A stretch of 64,000 nucleotides of DNA from Mycolicibacterium sp. GF69 (GTDB lineage: Bacteria; Actinomycetota; Actinomycetes; Mycobacteriales; Mycobacteriaceae): NCBI RefSeq assembly GCF_003284965.1, contig NZ_QMEW01000012.1:1-64000 (forward strand). Reading direction: 5' to 3'. A program made the translations under genes and the position numbers. Below the pieces are notes generated by a model that did no database searches, had not been told where the DNA came from, and saw only the letters and a program-made list of their open reading frames with translations. Positions 54,819 through 63,989 of the stretch are shown here, one piece after another (within the stretch, counting starts at the first letter, position 1; every line of letters starts with the position of its first letter).

Positions 54819-57434
54819 GTGATCAGCGGGGATCCGCTGGCGGGACGTGACGGCGAATTGGCAACCATTCGCCGCGCACTCAGCGGGGGCAAGAACAACT
54901 CCGGCGTGGTGATCGTCGGCGCCGCCGGGGTGGGCAAGACGCGGCTCGCACGCGAGGTGCTGAGGCTCGCGGAATGCGCGGGCGAGCGCACGAACTGGAT
55001 CGTCGGTACCGAGTCTGCGCGGGCGCTTCCACTGGGTGCGTTCACCGCGCTGCTCAACGACTCCATCGCCGATCCGCTGCCGAATGTCCGGAATCTGATC
55101 AAGTCCCTTGTCGCACAGCACCGTAACGGCCGGATACTGATCGGTGTCGACGACGCGCACCTGCTCGACGGGTTGTCGGCGCATGTAGTGCATCAGCTTG
55201 CGCAGAGCCATGCGGCCCGACTCGTCGTCACGCTCCGTCCGGGCGGCGACGAACCCGACGCGATCACCGCGCTGTGGAAGGACGGAGTGCTCACCCGTCT
55301 CGATTTGGCCCCGCTGTCCGTCGAGGCGGCCCGCAGCATGATCGAGGAGATGCTCGGCGGAGCGGTCGACGCGCGTAGCGCCCAGCGGTTCTGGAAACTG
55401 ACCGGCGGTAATGCGCTGTTCTTGGGCCAGCTGGTCAAAGATCAGGTCGACGCCGGGCGGATGCGGCTGACGGCCGGGGTGTGGATGTGGGACGGCGGCG
55501 TCGCGGTGTCACAGAGCATCAGCGACATGGTCGGCCGTCAACTGCGCCAGCTCACGCCCGAGGTGGCGCACGTCGTCGACGTCCTGTCGCAGTGCGAACC
55601 GCTGGCGGTCGACGTGTTGTGCGACGTGGTGGCCCGGGCCGATCTGGAGGCTGCCGAGCGGTTGCGGCTGGTGACCGTCGAACGAAGCGGCGGCGACCTT
55701 CTTGCGCGGCTGGCGCACCCGTTGTACGGGGAGCTGCGCCGCACGACCGCCGGCGAGATCCATCTGTCGAAGATCCGGGGCGCGTTGGCCGCCCGGCTGG
55801 CCCGCGAGCGCGACTCCGACATACAGGCGACGGTGCGGCGGGCGCTGCTCGCGCTCGAGTCCGACCGGCCGCCGGACTCACGACTCTGTCTGCAAGCGGC
55901 GCAGCACGCGATGACGTTGCTCGATCTGGAGCTTGCCGACCGGTTCGCGACCGCCGCCGCCGAGGCGGGCGCGCCGGAGGCGCCCGGAATCCGCGCTTTG
56001 AACCTGTTCCTGCTGGGACGCGGCGCACAGGCCGAGGAAGTGTTGGGCCACATGGTGGCCGACAGCACTGGGGCGACCCATCGGTGGTGCACGCTGCGGG
56101 CGGCCAACCTGATCTGGATGCTGGGCCGGATCAGCGATGCATCCGATGTGCTCGCCGAACTCGCCGCCGGCCCGGAATCCGACGCCGAACGGTTCGCGCG
56201 CATGGCCGCGGAGGCATGTGTGGACGCCGCGTCGGCCAGATGCGAGGCGGCGGCGAAAAAGGCAACGGCTGCACTGGATTCCGGCCTGCTCACCGACTTC
56301 GACGCGATGATGGCGTCGGTGGCGTTGACGATGGCGCTCGGTGCGATCGGCCGCTCCGGCGACCTGACTGAAGTGGCGCAGGCGGCGCTGAACCGCACGA
56401 TGACGTCGTTTCAGGCGTCACACATGCGGTTCTGGTTCGCCAGCGTGTACGCCCGTGCCTGCCGGCTGACCGGGCGTATCGACGAATGTGCGGCGATGGT
56501 GCGGCGCGTCGCCGATTCAGCGAGCGAGATGCCGAGCCTGGCCTACGCCAACCTCGCATCGCTGTTGGGGCACGACGCACTCATGCGCGGGGACGTCGGC
56601 GCCGCCGTCAAGCTTCTGCACGAGGCGCTCGCGGGCGTTCAAAGGCACGCCGTGACAAGCGGATTGCGGCCGGCAACCTGCTTCGCACTGGCCGAGGCGC
56701 ACGCGAAACTCGGTGAGGGAGCGGCGGCCCGGGACGCGATCGCCGAGGCGCGGGAAAGCGTGCCGGCCGGCTACTTGTTCATGCAGACGACCCACAGCAT
56801 CGCGATCGGGTGGTCGCTGGTGGCGAATGGCTGCATCTTCGACGGCGTGGCCACCGTGCTCGCCGCGGCCGATCAGGCCCGCGAACGTGATCAGCCCACC
56901 CACGAGTTGGCCTGCTATCAAGCGGCGGCCCAGTGGGGTGAGTCGTCGCGCGCGCGACGGGCGCGTCAGCTCGCCGACGAGATCGCGCTGCCGTTGGCCA
57001 ATGCCGTTGCGCGACACGCGGAGGCGCTCGCGACCGGCGACGGAGAGGGGTTGTTGGCCGCCGCCGACGCCTACCGCGCGATCGGCGACCGGTCTGCCGC
57101 GGCCGACGCCGCCGCACAGGCTGCCGTCGCGTTCACCGGCGACCAGCAGCGCAAGCGCGGGTTGTATGCCGCCGCGGTGGCCACGGAGCTCAGCGAGGCA
57201 TGCGGCGGGCTGTGCACCCCGGCGCTGCGGGCTCCCGCGGGCCAGCCGTTGACCGGCCGGCAGCGCGAGATCGTCGAGTTCGTGGTGGCCGGGCTTTCCA
57301 ACCGCGAGATCGCCGACCGTCTGGTGATGTCGGTGCGCAGCGTCGAAGGCCACATCTATCGCGCCTGCCAGCGGGTGGGCGCAACCTCCCGCGCGGAACT
57401 GGCCGCCATCGCCAGGCACGGTCCGGGTAGCTGA
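54819..57434 (+). CDS. Large LuxR-family regulator with ATPase (STAND/LAL) domain
   Basis: 871 aa. N-terminal P-loop GAAGVGKT (34-41) and ILIGVDDAHLLDG Walker B of a STAND ATPase, a long helical tetratricopeptide-like middle (about 350-790), and a C-terminal LuxR HTH (LTGRQREIVEFVVAGLSNREIADRLVMSVRSVEGHI-type, about 813-866). Such proteins sense a ligand through the middle and activate transcription. No target is obvious; neighbours are the divergent oxidase and convergent tap. Not in this block of H37Rv as I recall. Confidence 0.87.
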   Translation: MISGDPLAGRDGELATIRRALSGGKNNSGVVIVGAAGVGKTRLAREVLRLAECAGERTNWIVGTESARALPLGAFTALLNDSIADPLPNVRNLIKSLVAQHRNGRILIGVDDAHLLDGLSAHVVHQLAQSHAARLVVTLRPGGDEPDAITALWKDGVLTRLDLAPLSVEAARSMIEEMLGGAVDARSAQRFWKLTGGNALFLGQLVKDQVDAGRMRLTAGVWMWDGGVAVSQSISDMVGRQLRQLTPEVAHVVDVLSQCEPLAVDVLCDVVARADLEAAERLRLVTVERSGGDLLARLAHPLYGELRRTTAGEIHLSKIRGALAARLARERDSDIQATVRRALLALESDRPPDSRLCLQAAQHAMTLLDLELADRFATAAAEAGAPEAPGIRALNLFLLGRGAQAEEVLGHMVADSTGATHRWCTLRAANLIWMLGRISDASDVLAELAAGPESDAERFARMAAEACVDAASARCEAAAKKATAALDSGLLTDFDAMMASVALTMALGAIGRSGDLTEVAQAALNRTMTSFQASHMRFWFASVYARACRLTGRIDECAAMVRRVADSASEMPSLAYANLASLLGHDALMRGDVGAAVKLLHEALAGVQRHAVTSGLRPATCFALAEAHAKLGEGAAARDAIAEARESVPAGYLFMQTTHSIAIGWSLVANGCIFDGVATVLAAADQARERDQPTHELACYQAAAQWGESSRARRARQLADEIALPLANAVARHAEALATGDGEGLLAAADAYRAIGDRSAAADAAAQAAVAFTGDQQRKRGLYAAAVATELSEACGGLCTPALRAPAGQPLTGRQREIVEFVVAGLSNREIADRLVMSVRSVEGHIYRACQRVGATSRAELAAIARHGPGS

Positions 57435-57437
57435 CCC

Positions 57438-58667
57438 CTAAACCGTTGGCGGCCGGTCCAGTTCGCGTAGCGCCGGCAGAAATATCGCGACGATTCCGAG
57501 CAGCAGCATCGGCAGCGACAGCGCCAGAAACGTCACGTGCAGTCCGGCCGTGTCGGCCAGCGGGCCGGCCACGATCAGCCCGACCGGACCCGCGGCGTAG
57601 GCCAACGATCCCATCACTCCGACCACCCGGCCGCGCAGGTGCTGCGGTGCGCGGGTCTGCATGACGTAGTTGTAGATCGGTTGGATCGGGCCGTAGACCA
57701 GGCCGACGATCGCGGACAACCCGAGGATCAGCGGCAGCGGCGGCAGAAATGCGATCACCGTCATCGCGACGCCGAGCGTCAACACCGCGGCCAGCATGGT
57801 CACCCGTCGGCTCAGGTACTTCGACGACACCGCGTATCCGAGGGCGCCGACCAGGCCGCCGACGCTCAACGCCATCAGCACCCATCCCAACTGCGCCGGT
57901 TCGTCGCGGTCGGTGAAGTACTTCGGAAACAGCACGCTCTCCATCGGCATGTACAGTCCGGTGGCCGCGAGGTCGACGAAGGCCAGCGTGCGTAGCACCT
58001 TGTTGTGCCAGACGAACCGCAGGCCCTCGACGATGCCGGTCCACACCCGCTCGGGCAACTCGGCGCGGTCGGGACGGCCGGCGCCCTCCAGTCGCAGCAC
58101 CGCGATCGCGACGATCGACAACCCGAAGGCGCACGCCGTGGCCCACATCGTGTTGATACCGCCCAGCGTCGCGATCAGCAGGCCGCCGATACCGGGGCCG
58201 ACGATGTAGGCGAGATTGAACACGGCCTCGTAGAAACTGTTGGCCCGGTCCAGCGTCCACCCGGCGCGCGTCGCCGCTTCAGGCAGCATCGTCTCCCGGG
58301 CGGTCATCCCCGCGGGGTCGAAGAAGGCGCCCAGCGCGGCCAGCGTGGCCAGCACGGCGACGTTCACCGATTCCACGCCGTAGGTCAATGCCAGCACCGG
58401 CACGGCGGCCACCGACAGTGCGGACAAGGCGTCCGACAGCATCGACACCAGTCGCCGCCCCAGATAGTCCACCGCGGCGCCCGCGATCAGCGTCGCCACC
58501 AGCAACGGCAGCGTGCCCGCCATCGCCACGATCGAAGCCTCCAACGCAGAACCGTTGCGCTGCAACACCAGCCATGGAAACGCAATCAGCGATATACCGT
58601 TTCCGGCTCCGGCCGTCAGCGCGGCGAACAGGATCAACAGCAGGGGGCCGCGCTGGGTCTCGGTCAT
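57438..58667 (-). CDS. tap: MFS multidrug exporter Tap
   Basis: 409 aa with 12 helices. [20 protein letters not shown] and [19 protein letters not shown] match mycobacterial Tap (Rv1258c), a proton-driven pump for tetracycline, aminoglycosides and rifampicin that WhiB7 induces in M. tuberculosis. ATG 58667 gives the expected MTETQRGP start; the open frame to 58787 overlaps the divergent udgB region. A TACATT hexamer 14 nt upstream of ATG suggests a leader of only about 7 nt. Ends 3 nt from the LuxR stop. Confidence 0.9.
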   Translation of the reverse strand: MTETQRGPLLLILFAALTAGAGNGISLIAFPWLVLQRNGSALEASIVAMAGTLPLLVATLIAGAAVDYLGRRLVSMLSDALSALSVAAVPVLALTYGVESVNVAVLATLAALGAFFDPAGMTARETMLPEAATRAGWTLDRANSFYEAVFNLAYIVGPGIGGLLIATLGGINTMWATACAFGLSIVAIAVLRLEGAGRPDRAELPERVWTGIVEGLRFVWHNKVLRTLAFVDLAATGLYMPMESVLFPKYFTDRDEPAQLGWVLMALSVGGLVGALGYAVSSKYLSRRVTMLAAVLTLGVAMTVIAFLPPLPLILGLSAIVGLVYGPIQPIYNYVMQTRAPQHLRGRVVGVMGSLAYAAGPVGLIVAGPLADTAGLHVTFLALSLPMLLLGIVAIFLPALRELDRPPTV

Positions 58668-58741
58668 GTTTATCGCGGCAGAATGTAACAGCGGGCAGGG
58701 TCGGCCGGCAGTCGAATTACCTACGCGTGCACAGTGGTGCT

Positions 58742-59569
58742 GTGCAAATACTGCCCCATCCGCGGACCGGTACACCGTTCGAATCACCGGTGCCTGCAGG
58801 GTCTGGCTGGCCGGGCGACCCCGCCACGCCGCGCACGGCGGTCGCGCAGAACGCCGCGCAGGTGGCCTCGATGGCTGCGGCGGTGCGGTCGATCGACGAG
58901 CTCGACGCCGCGGTGTCGGTGTGCCGGGCCTGCCCGCGGCTGGTGCAGTGGCGCGAGGAGGTGGCCGTCGTCAAACGCAAGTCGTACGCGGACGAACCGT
59001 ACTGGGGTCGGCCGGCGACAGGTTTCGGAGCGGCGCCGCCCCGGGTGCTTATCGTCGGCCTCGCACCCGCCGCCCACGGCGCCAACCGGACGGGCCGGGT
59101 GTTCACCGGTGACCGGTCCGGTGACTTCCTGTTCGCCTCATTGCATCGGGTGGGGCTGGCCAACCAATCGCTGTGCGTGGACGCGGGTGACGGCTTGGCG
59201 CTCAACGAAACCCGGGTCGCCGCGGCGGTGCGTTGTGCGCCCCCGGGCAATGCGCCGACACCGGCCGAACGCGCGACGTGCGCCCCGTGGCTGGACGCCG
59301 AGTGGCGGCTGACTGCCGACGCCGTGCGGGTGGTCGTCGCGCTCGGCGGGTTCGCCTGGCGCGCCGCGCTGCAGATGCTGCGGACGGGGGGAGTGTCGGT
59401 GCCCGTACCCGCACCGAAGTTCGGTCACGCAGCCACCGCCGAACTCGACTGCGTGACGCTGATCGGCTGCTACCACCCCAGCCAACAGAACACGTTCACC
59501 GGAAAGCTGACACCGCAGATGTTCGACCACGTCTTCTTACTGGCTAAGGAGCGAGCGTCCGTCGGATAG
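58742..59569 (+). CDS. udgB: Type 5 uracil-DNA glycosylase UdgB
   Basis: 275 aa. Fe-S cysteines in VCRACPRLV and further downstream in RCAPPGNAP and ERATCAPWL; family 5 motifs [19 protein letters not shown] and [12 protein letters not shown]. Removes uracil, hypoxanthine and ethenocytosine from DNA. GTG 58742 gives [10 protein letters not shown], like the H37Rv start MPHPDTG; GTG 58727 is also possible. The last 26 bp overlap the convergent TetR gene on the other strand. Confidence 0.93.
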   Translation: MQILPHPRTGTPFESPVPAGSGWPGDPATPRTAVAQNAAQVASMAAAVRSIDELDAAVSVCRACPRLVQWREEVAVVKRKSYADEPYWGRPATGFGAAPPRVLIVGLAPAAHGANRTGRVFTGDRSGDFLFASLHRVGLANQSLCVDAGDGLALNETRVAAAVRCAPPGNAPTPAERATCAPWLDAEWRLTADAVRVVVALGGFAWRAALQMLRTGGVSVPVPAPKFGHAATAELDCVTLIGCYHPSQQNTFTGKLTPQMFDHVFLLAKERASVG

Positions 59570-60161
59570 TCGCGAACTGCGCATCGGCCAACTCAGCCAG
59601 GAAGGAATCGGCGAACTCGTCGTAGTGGGCGATCGTCCATTCATCGAAGACCTGCAGGAGCCGGAAGATCAGTTCGGCCTGCAGCGACTGCGGCAGGTCG
59701 GTACGCACCGCTCCGCACCGACGGCCGACGCGCAGCACCTCCTGCACCCAGTCCTGCACGGCCTCCAGCGCTCCGCTGACGGCGGTTCGCGCGGGGTCGG
59801 GGGCCTGCAGGTAGAACATCCGCCCCAGTAGCAGGAACTTCTGCTCGCGCTGCGAGACCTGCGTCAGGCTCGCGAAGAACCGTTCAAGGCGCGGCCAGAA
59901 TTCGTCGCGGGCGAATTCCTCGGGCGCAACGACGTCGATATCTGCCGCCACATCGGCGATCAATTCCCGTACCACGAATTCGTAGAGATCGGCCTTCGAA
60001 GACAACACGTAATAGAACGAACTCTTGCTCATCCCGCACCGGTCGATGATGCGATTGAGCGATGCGTGCTCATAACCGGCAGAACCGAACTCGGCGGCGG
60101 CCACCTCGATGAGCCGGCGCCGCCGAGCCGCCGGCATGCGCCTGATCCGTCCGGAGTCCAC
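59544..60161 (-). CDS. TetR regulator divergent from the FAD monooxygenase
   Basis: 205 aa. [47 protein letters not shown] and an all-helical effector domain. It lies divergent from the monooxygenase gene with a 53-bp spacer, the classic place for a repressor of its neighbour and of itself. GTG 60161 is 5 nt behind TACTCT; ATG 60137 is an alternative. The 3' end overlaps udgB. Confidence 0.85.
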   Translation of the reverse strand: MDSGRIRRMPAARRRRLIEVAAAEFGSAGYEHASLNRIIDRCGMSKSSFYYVLSSKADLYEFVVRELIADVAADIDVVAPEEFARDEFWPRLERFFASLTQVSQREQKFLLLGRMFYLQAPDPARTAVSGALEAVQDWVQEVLRVGRRCGAVRTDLPQSLQAELIFRLLQVFDEWTIAHYDEFADSFLAELADAQFATIRRTLAP

Positions 60162-60166
60162 AGCTC

Positions 60167-60172
60167 AGAGTA
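60167..60172 (-). promoter_or_regulatory. -10 element TACTCT for the TetR gene
   Basis: Minus-strand TACTCT, 5-nt spacer GAGCT, then GTG 60161. It faces the -10 of the monooxygenase gene 29 bp away. Confidence 0.4.
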
Positions 60173-60201
60173 GCAAGTGGACCGGGTGGTACACAGAATG
60201 G

Positions 60202-60207
60202 TAGGAT
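60202..60207 (+). promoter_or_regulatory. -10 element TAGGAT for the FAD monooxygenase gene
   Basis: TAGGAT, 7-nt spacer, then ATG 60215, without a ribosome site. Predicts a leaderless mRNA for the monooxygenase-LLM pair. Confidence 0.55.
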
Positions 60208-60214
60208 CACAAAT

Positions 60215-61459
60215 ATGTTGAGTCCGACGAGCCTGGAAAAACAATACGAGCTGGCAGCGGAGGACGATCTGCGAATATTGGTGGTCGGCGCCGGCATCGC
60301 CGGCGTGACGGTCGCGCAGCTGCTGCGTCGGTCCGGCCGGCATCCGGTGCTGATCGAGCGGGCGGAAAGTTCGCAGTCCCAGGGCTACATGCTGGCGTTG
60401 ATGCCCATGGTCGACGCCGCCCTCGACGACCTAGGCGTGCGCGAGAAGTATCGGGCGGCCAGCGTGCCACTGGAGCGGTACGCGGTGCACGGGCACACCG
60501 GTCGCAAGCTGCGTGAGGATTCGATGTCGGCGATCCTCGCCCGCTTCGGCGACTACCGCGGCATCGCGCGCGGCGAGCTGATCGACGTGCTGAGCGGTGA
60601 GCGCGGCGCGGTCACGTACGACTCGAAGGTCGTCGAGCTGACCGAGAGGACCGATGGGGTAACGGTGTCGGTGTCGACGGTCGATGGCACCCGCAGCCTC
60701 GACTTCGATCTGGTGATCGTAGCCGACGGCATGCATTCAGACACACGGCAATTGGTCCTCGGGGAGCGGTCGGTTCAGCAGGTCGACACCAACTGGTGCG
60801 GATGGGTGGTGTGGGCCCCGGAAGACGCGTCCGACGTTGGTGAAGAGTGGTGGGGCGCCGGATATTTCGTTGGCCTTTACCCCGTCAAGGGTGAGCTCGG
60901 CGTGTTCTTCGGCGGGCCGCGCGCCGACACCGCCGCCGGCCCGGCATCGTTCATCGAGAGCATCCACCGCGAACTTCAGGAGGTCAGCCCGCGGCTGGCC
61001 GGGGCTTTGACTGCGGTGCTGGAGGATCCCGATCCGTACTACTGGTCGCTCACCGACTGCCGCGCACCCGAGTGGACCACCGGGCGCACGGTGCTGCTCG
61101 GTGACGCGGCCGCCGGCTTCCTGCCCACTGCCGGTATCGGGGCGGGCATGGCGATGGAGTCGGCATGGGTGCTCGCCACGATGCTGCGGCAATCGAGCGG
61201 TTCACTCGCCGATCTGCTGAACGCATACGAAAACCTCCAGCGACCCCGCGTCGAGGCCGCGCAGGACAATTCCCGTCAGCTCGCCAACCTCATGTTCCGT
61301 CGTAGCCGGGTTCTTGCCGTGGCTCGTGAGCTGGCGATGCGCTTCATCAGCGTCGAGCGGGCGCTGCGGCCCATCCAGCGCCTCCTGCACGAACAACCCG
61401 ATCCCGACGCGCTGGTCGAAGCGGCGCAGGGAACGTCCGTGCGGCCAAATGCGTTGTGA
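60215..61459 (+). CDS. FAD-dependent aromatic-type monooxygenase (Rv1260)
   Basis: 414 aa of the PHBH/UbiH flavin hydroxylase group. Rossmann GXGXXG at VVGAGIAGVTVAQLL (24-38), the middle DG motif VIVADGMHSDTR, and the second FAD motif LLGDAAAGFLPTAGIGAGMAM. Hydroxylates or epoxidises an unknown substrate using NAD(P)H and O2. It overlaps the next gene by GTGA. The divergent TetR gene is its likely regulator. Confidence 0.88.
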   Translation: MLSPTSLEKQYELAAEDDLRILVVGAGIAGVTVAQLLRRSGRHPVLIERAESSQSQGYMLALMPMVDAALDDLGVREKYRAASVPLERYAVHGHTGRKLREDSMSAILARFGDYRGIARGELIDVLSGERGAVTYDSKVVELTERTDGVTVSVSTVDGTRSLDFDLVIVADGMHSDTRQLVLGERSVQQVDTNWCGWVVWAPEDASDVGEEWWGAGYFVGLYPVKGELGVFFGGPRADTAAGPASFIESIHRELQEVSPRLAGALTAVLEDPDPYYWSLTDCRAPEWTTGRTVLLGDAAAGFLPTAGIGAGMAMESAWVLATMLRQSSGSLADLLNAYENLQRPRVEAAQDNSRQLANLMFRRSRVLAVARELAMRFISVERALRPIQRLLHEQPDPDALVEAAQGTSVRPNAL

Positions 61460-62502
61460 CTGCCATGCGCCTATCAGTTCTCGATCTCGTGCCGGTGCGC
61501 ACCGACCAGTCGACCTCCGATGCGCTGGCGGCGTCGACCCAGCTCGCCCAGACCGCCGACCGTCTCGGCTACACCCGCTACTGGGTCGCCGAGCACCACA
61601 ACATGCCCTCGGTGGCGGCGACCAGCCCGCCGGTGCTCATCGCGCACCTGGCCGCGCACACCGAGCACCTGCGGCTGGGATCCGGCGGGGTGATGCTGCC
61701 CAACCACGCGCCGCTTGCCGTCGCCGAGCAGTTCGCGCTGCTGGAGGCGGCCCATCCGGGCCGCATCGACCTCGGCATTGGTCGGGCACCCGGGTCGGAC
61801 CCCGTGACGTCGATGGCGCTCCGGGGTGCCGCCGGCCGCGACGACCGTGACATCGGGGCCTTCCCCGACTACCTCGACGACGTCGTCGCGCTGATGAGCG
61901 CCAGCGGTGTGCGAGTGCCAATCCCGAACCAGCGCTACATCCTCAAGGCCACTCCCGCCGCGGTAACCGAACCGAAGCTGTGGCTGCTGGGCTCGTCGAT
62001 GTACTCGGCGCATCTGGCGGCGGCCAAAGGCCTGCCGTACGTGTTCGCCCACCACTTCTCGGGCCAGGGCACCGCGGAGGCGCTCGAGGCGTACCGCTCC
62101 GAGTTCCGGCCCAGCGACCTGGCTCCCGAACCCGTCACGTTCCTGACCGTCAATGCGGTCGTCGCCGAAACATCCGACGAGGCAGCGGCGTTGGCGTTGC
62201 CCAACCTTCAGATGATGGCGCGGCTGCGCACGGGCCAGCCGCTGGGGCCACTGGATCTCGTCGAGGATGCCGAGCAGCAGGAACTCGCACCGCAGGTACA
62301 GCGGATCGCCGAAGCCGCGTTCGGCCGTGCTGTCGTCGGTGCCCCGTCAGAGGCCGCCAGCCAGGTGCGCGCGCTCGCCGACAAGTTCGGAGTCGACGAG
62401 GTGATGATCAACCCGGTCGCCTCGGCCCGCCGCGGCACCGATCCGGCGACGGCTCCGGCGCGCGACAAGACGCTCGAACTGCTGGCCAAGGAGCTGTTCT
62501 AA
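61456..62502 (+). CDS. LLM-class flavin-dependent oxidoreductase (MsnO8-like)
   Basis: 348 aa, luciferase-like TIM barrel. LSVLDLVPVRTDQSTSDAL start, YWVAEHHNMPSVAATSPPV and IDLGIGRAPGSDP are the hallmarks of the MsnO8 subgroup. Uses FMN or F420. GTG 61456 overlaps the monooxygenase stop (GTGA); ATG 61465 is another option. The stop TAA overlaps the convergent Ddn-like gene's stop in CTAA. Substrate unknown. Confidence 0.87.
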   Translation: MTAMRLSVLDLVPVRTDQSTSDALAASTQLAQTADRLGYTRYWVAEHHNMPSVAATSPPVLIAHLAAHTEHLRLGSGGVMLPNHAPLAVAEQFALLEAAHPGRIDLGIGRAPGSDPVTSMALRGAAGRDDRDIGAFPDYLDDVVALMSASGVRVPIPNQRYILKATPAAVTEPKLWLLGSSMYSAHLAAAKGLPYVFAHHFSGQGTAEALEAYRSEFRPSDLAPEPVTFLTVNAVVAETSDEAAALALPNLQMMARLRTGQPLGPLDLVEDAEQQELAPQVQRIAEAAFGRAVVGAPSEAASQVRALADKFGVDEVMINPVASARRGTDPATAPARDKTLELLAKELF

Positions 62503-62948
62503 GGGGACAGCCGGACCACCGGGATCGGCCGCGACGTCCGCTTCTGGTACGTGTTGTAGCGGTCCTTGTTGCCGCGCATGTTGTTCACGATGTCCCACAG
62601 CCGCGCGAAGTCGGGATCTTGCGGCGTGACGGGTGTGGCCGTCACCTTGATGCGCTTGGGTCCGACGTTGATCTCGACGCCCGGGTTGGCCTTCAGGTTG
62701 TGGTACCAGCCCGGCGCCTTGGGTTCGCCGCCCTTGGAGGCGACGACGAGATAGTCGTCGCCGTCGCGGGCATAGGCCAGTGAATTCGCCCGCTGCAAAC
62801 CGGTTTTCGCGCCGACTGTGCGCAGGATCAGCATCGGCGGACCACCGGGGATCGTGTGCCCGATGCGGCCGTTGGTGCCTTTGTAGAGCTTGTCGTGCAG
62901 CAACAGCATCGGGTATCCGAAGTACTTCTCCCACCAGGGCATGCTCAT
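62499..62948 (-). CDS. F420-dependent Ddn-family nitroreductase-like protein (Rv1261c)
   Basis: 149 aa, split beta-barrel of the DUF385/Ddn family. LILRTVGAKTGLQRANSLAY and GGEPKAPGWYHNLKANPGVEI are the signature stretches that bind deazaflavin F420. M. tuberculosis relatives reduce quinones and activate nitroimidazoles. ATG 62948 is 4 nt after the HIT gene stop, so the two are one operon. Confidence 0.92.
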   Translation of the reverse strand: MSMPWWEKYFGYPMLLLHDKLYKGTNGRIGHTIPGGPPMLILRTVGAKTGLQRANSLAYARDGDDYLVVASKGGEPKAPGWYHNLKANPGVEINVGPKRIKVTATPVTPQDPDFARLWDIVNNMRGNKDRYNTYQKRTSRPIPVVRLSP

Positions 62949-62952
62949 GGGT

Positions 62953-63390
62953 TCAGTCTTGCGCAGCCGAGTCGATTTGCGCCAGGGCCTGGCGCAGCAG
63001 CCGTCCGGACTCCTCCCGGTCCGGGTCGCGGCGAAGGAGCATGTTCTTGGCGAACGACAGTTTGTCGCCGCTTCGCCGGGGCAGCACGTGCAGGTGGATG
63101 TGAAAGACGCTCTGGAACGCCGCCTTGCCGTCGTTGATCACCACGTTGTTGCCGTCGGCGTGCAGGCCGGAGATGCGCGCGGCCTGCGCGATGCGCTGCC
63201 CGATCCGTGCCATGGCGGCGACGGTCTCCGGCGGGGTGTCGGTCAGGTCGACACTGTGCTGCTTGGGGATCACCAGCGTGTGACCGCGGCTGAACGGCCG
63301 GATGTCGAGGAGCGCGAGGTAGTCGTCGTCCTCGTAGATGCGGATGGCCGGCGCCTCCCCGGCGACGATGCTGCAGAACACACACGACAT
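62953..63390 (-). CDS. HIT-family nucleotide hydrolase/transferase (Rv1262c)
   Basis: 145 aa. Histidine triad HIHLH (97-101) followed by VLP, N-terminal CxxC (CVFC) that may bind zinc, and the HINT-type start FCSIVAGEAPAIRIYED. Hydrolyses AMP conjugates such as AMP-lysine or ADP-sugars. ATG 63390 is 6 nt behind TACGGT (63402-63397). Operon with the Ddn-like gene. Confidence 0.93.
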   Translation of the reverse strand: MSCVFCSIVAGEAPAIRIYEDDDYLALLDIRPFSRGHTLVIPKQHSVDLTDTPPETVAAMARIGQRIAQAARISGLHADGNNVVINDGKAAFQSVFHIHLHVLPRRSGDKLSFAKNMLLRRDPDREESGRLLRQALAQIDSAAQD

Positions 63391-63396
63391 TCCGCC

Positions 63397-63402
63397 ACCG
63401 TA
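63397..63402 (-). promoter_or_regulatory. -10 element TACGGT for the HIT-Ddn operon
   Basis: Minus-strand TACGGT, 6-nt spacer GGCGGA, then ATG 63390. The spacer also looks like a weak ribosome site, so leaderless and leadered readings are both possible. Confidence 0.4.
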
Positions 63403-63469
63403 GCGGTCACGCCTCGACGCTTCGCTTCGCCCACTGATTTCGCTCGCCGGCGGGGAAGCGGCGCCGTGC

Positions 63470-63961
63470 CTAGCTCAGGGCATCGCGCCAGATCGCGAGC
63501 TTGTTTTCGAACCGCATGGTCTGTGCTGGGCTGGTTGACGGCAGCCGCCGGTAGCACAGATCGGCTGTGACCGAGACCAGCCGGATGAAGTTCCGCTCCG
63601 CCGCGGCACCGTTGAACAGCACCCTGGCGATACCCGGATGATCGGCGAAGAGGCACTGAAAGTCGTTGGGTACCATGCTGTCCGGCTCTACCGCGGAATC
63701 CAGGCTGCCCTTGCGTCGACACGTCCGCAGCACGTCCCAGACCGCGACCCCGTGACCCGTCAACACGGCACACCGTTTCTCGTAGGGGGCGTCCGCGGCG
63801 AACCCGAAAACCTCACCGGCGATGCGCCAGAAGGCATTGCGCGGGTTTCCGTAGTACTGCTGCGCGGCGAGCGACATCACGCTGGGCATGTTGCCCAGAA
63901 TCAGGGTGTGTGGCCGGTCGCCGACGATCGGTGGGAACCCGTACAACACCGACGAACCCAT
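63470..63961 (-). CDS. DNA-deoxyinosine/uracil glycosylase (UDG family 6, HDG-like)
   Basis: 163 aa. LILGNMPSVMSLAAQQYYGNPRNAFWRI is the motif 1 block of hypoxanthine-DNA glycosylases, with GVAVWDVL and LFNGAAAERNF as further family blocks. Likely removes hypoxanthine from deaminated DNA. This is the second uracil/hypoxanthine glycosylase in the last 5 kb beside UdgB. GATAGT lies 6 nt upstream of ATG 63961 as a possible -10. Not recalled at this place in H37Rv. Confidence 0.85.
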   Translation of the reverse strand: MGSSVLYGFPPIVGDRPHTLILGNMPSVMSLAAQQYYGNPRNAFWRIAGEVFGFAADAPYEKRCAVLTGHGVAVWDVLRTCRRKGSLDSAVEPDSMVPNDFQCLFADHPGIARVLFNGAAAERNFIRLVSVTADLCYRRLPSTSPAQTMRFENKLAIWRDALS

Positions 63962-63983
63962 GCTGTCACTATCGCACGCGGTA

Positions 63984-63989
63984 TACGTT
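63984..63989 (+). promoter_or_regulatory. -10 element TACGTT for a gene starting at the right edge
   Basis: TACGTT, 6-nt spacer, then GTG 63996, only 5 bases of a possible coding region. By synteny an amidase gene (amiB2) would be expected next. The gene itself cannot be seen. Confidence 0.3.
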
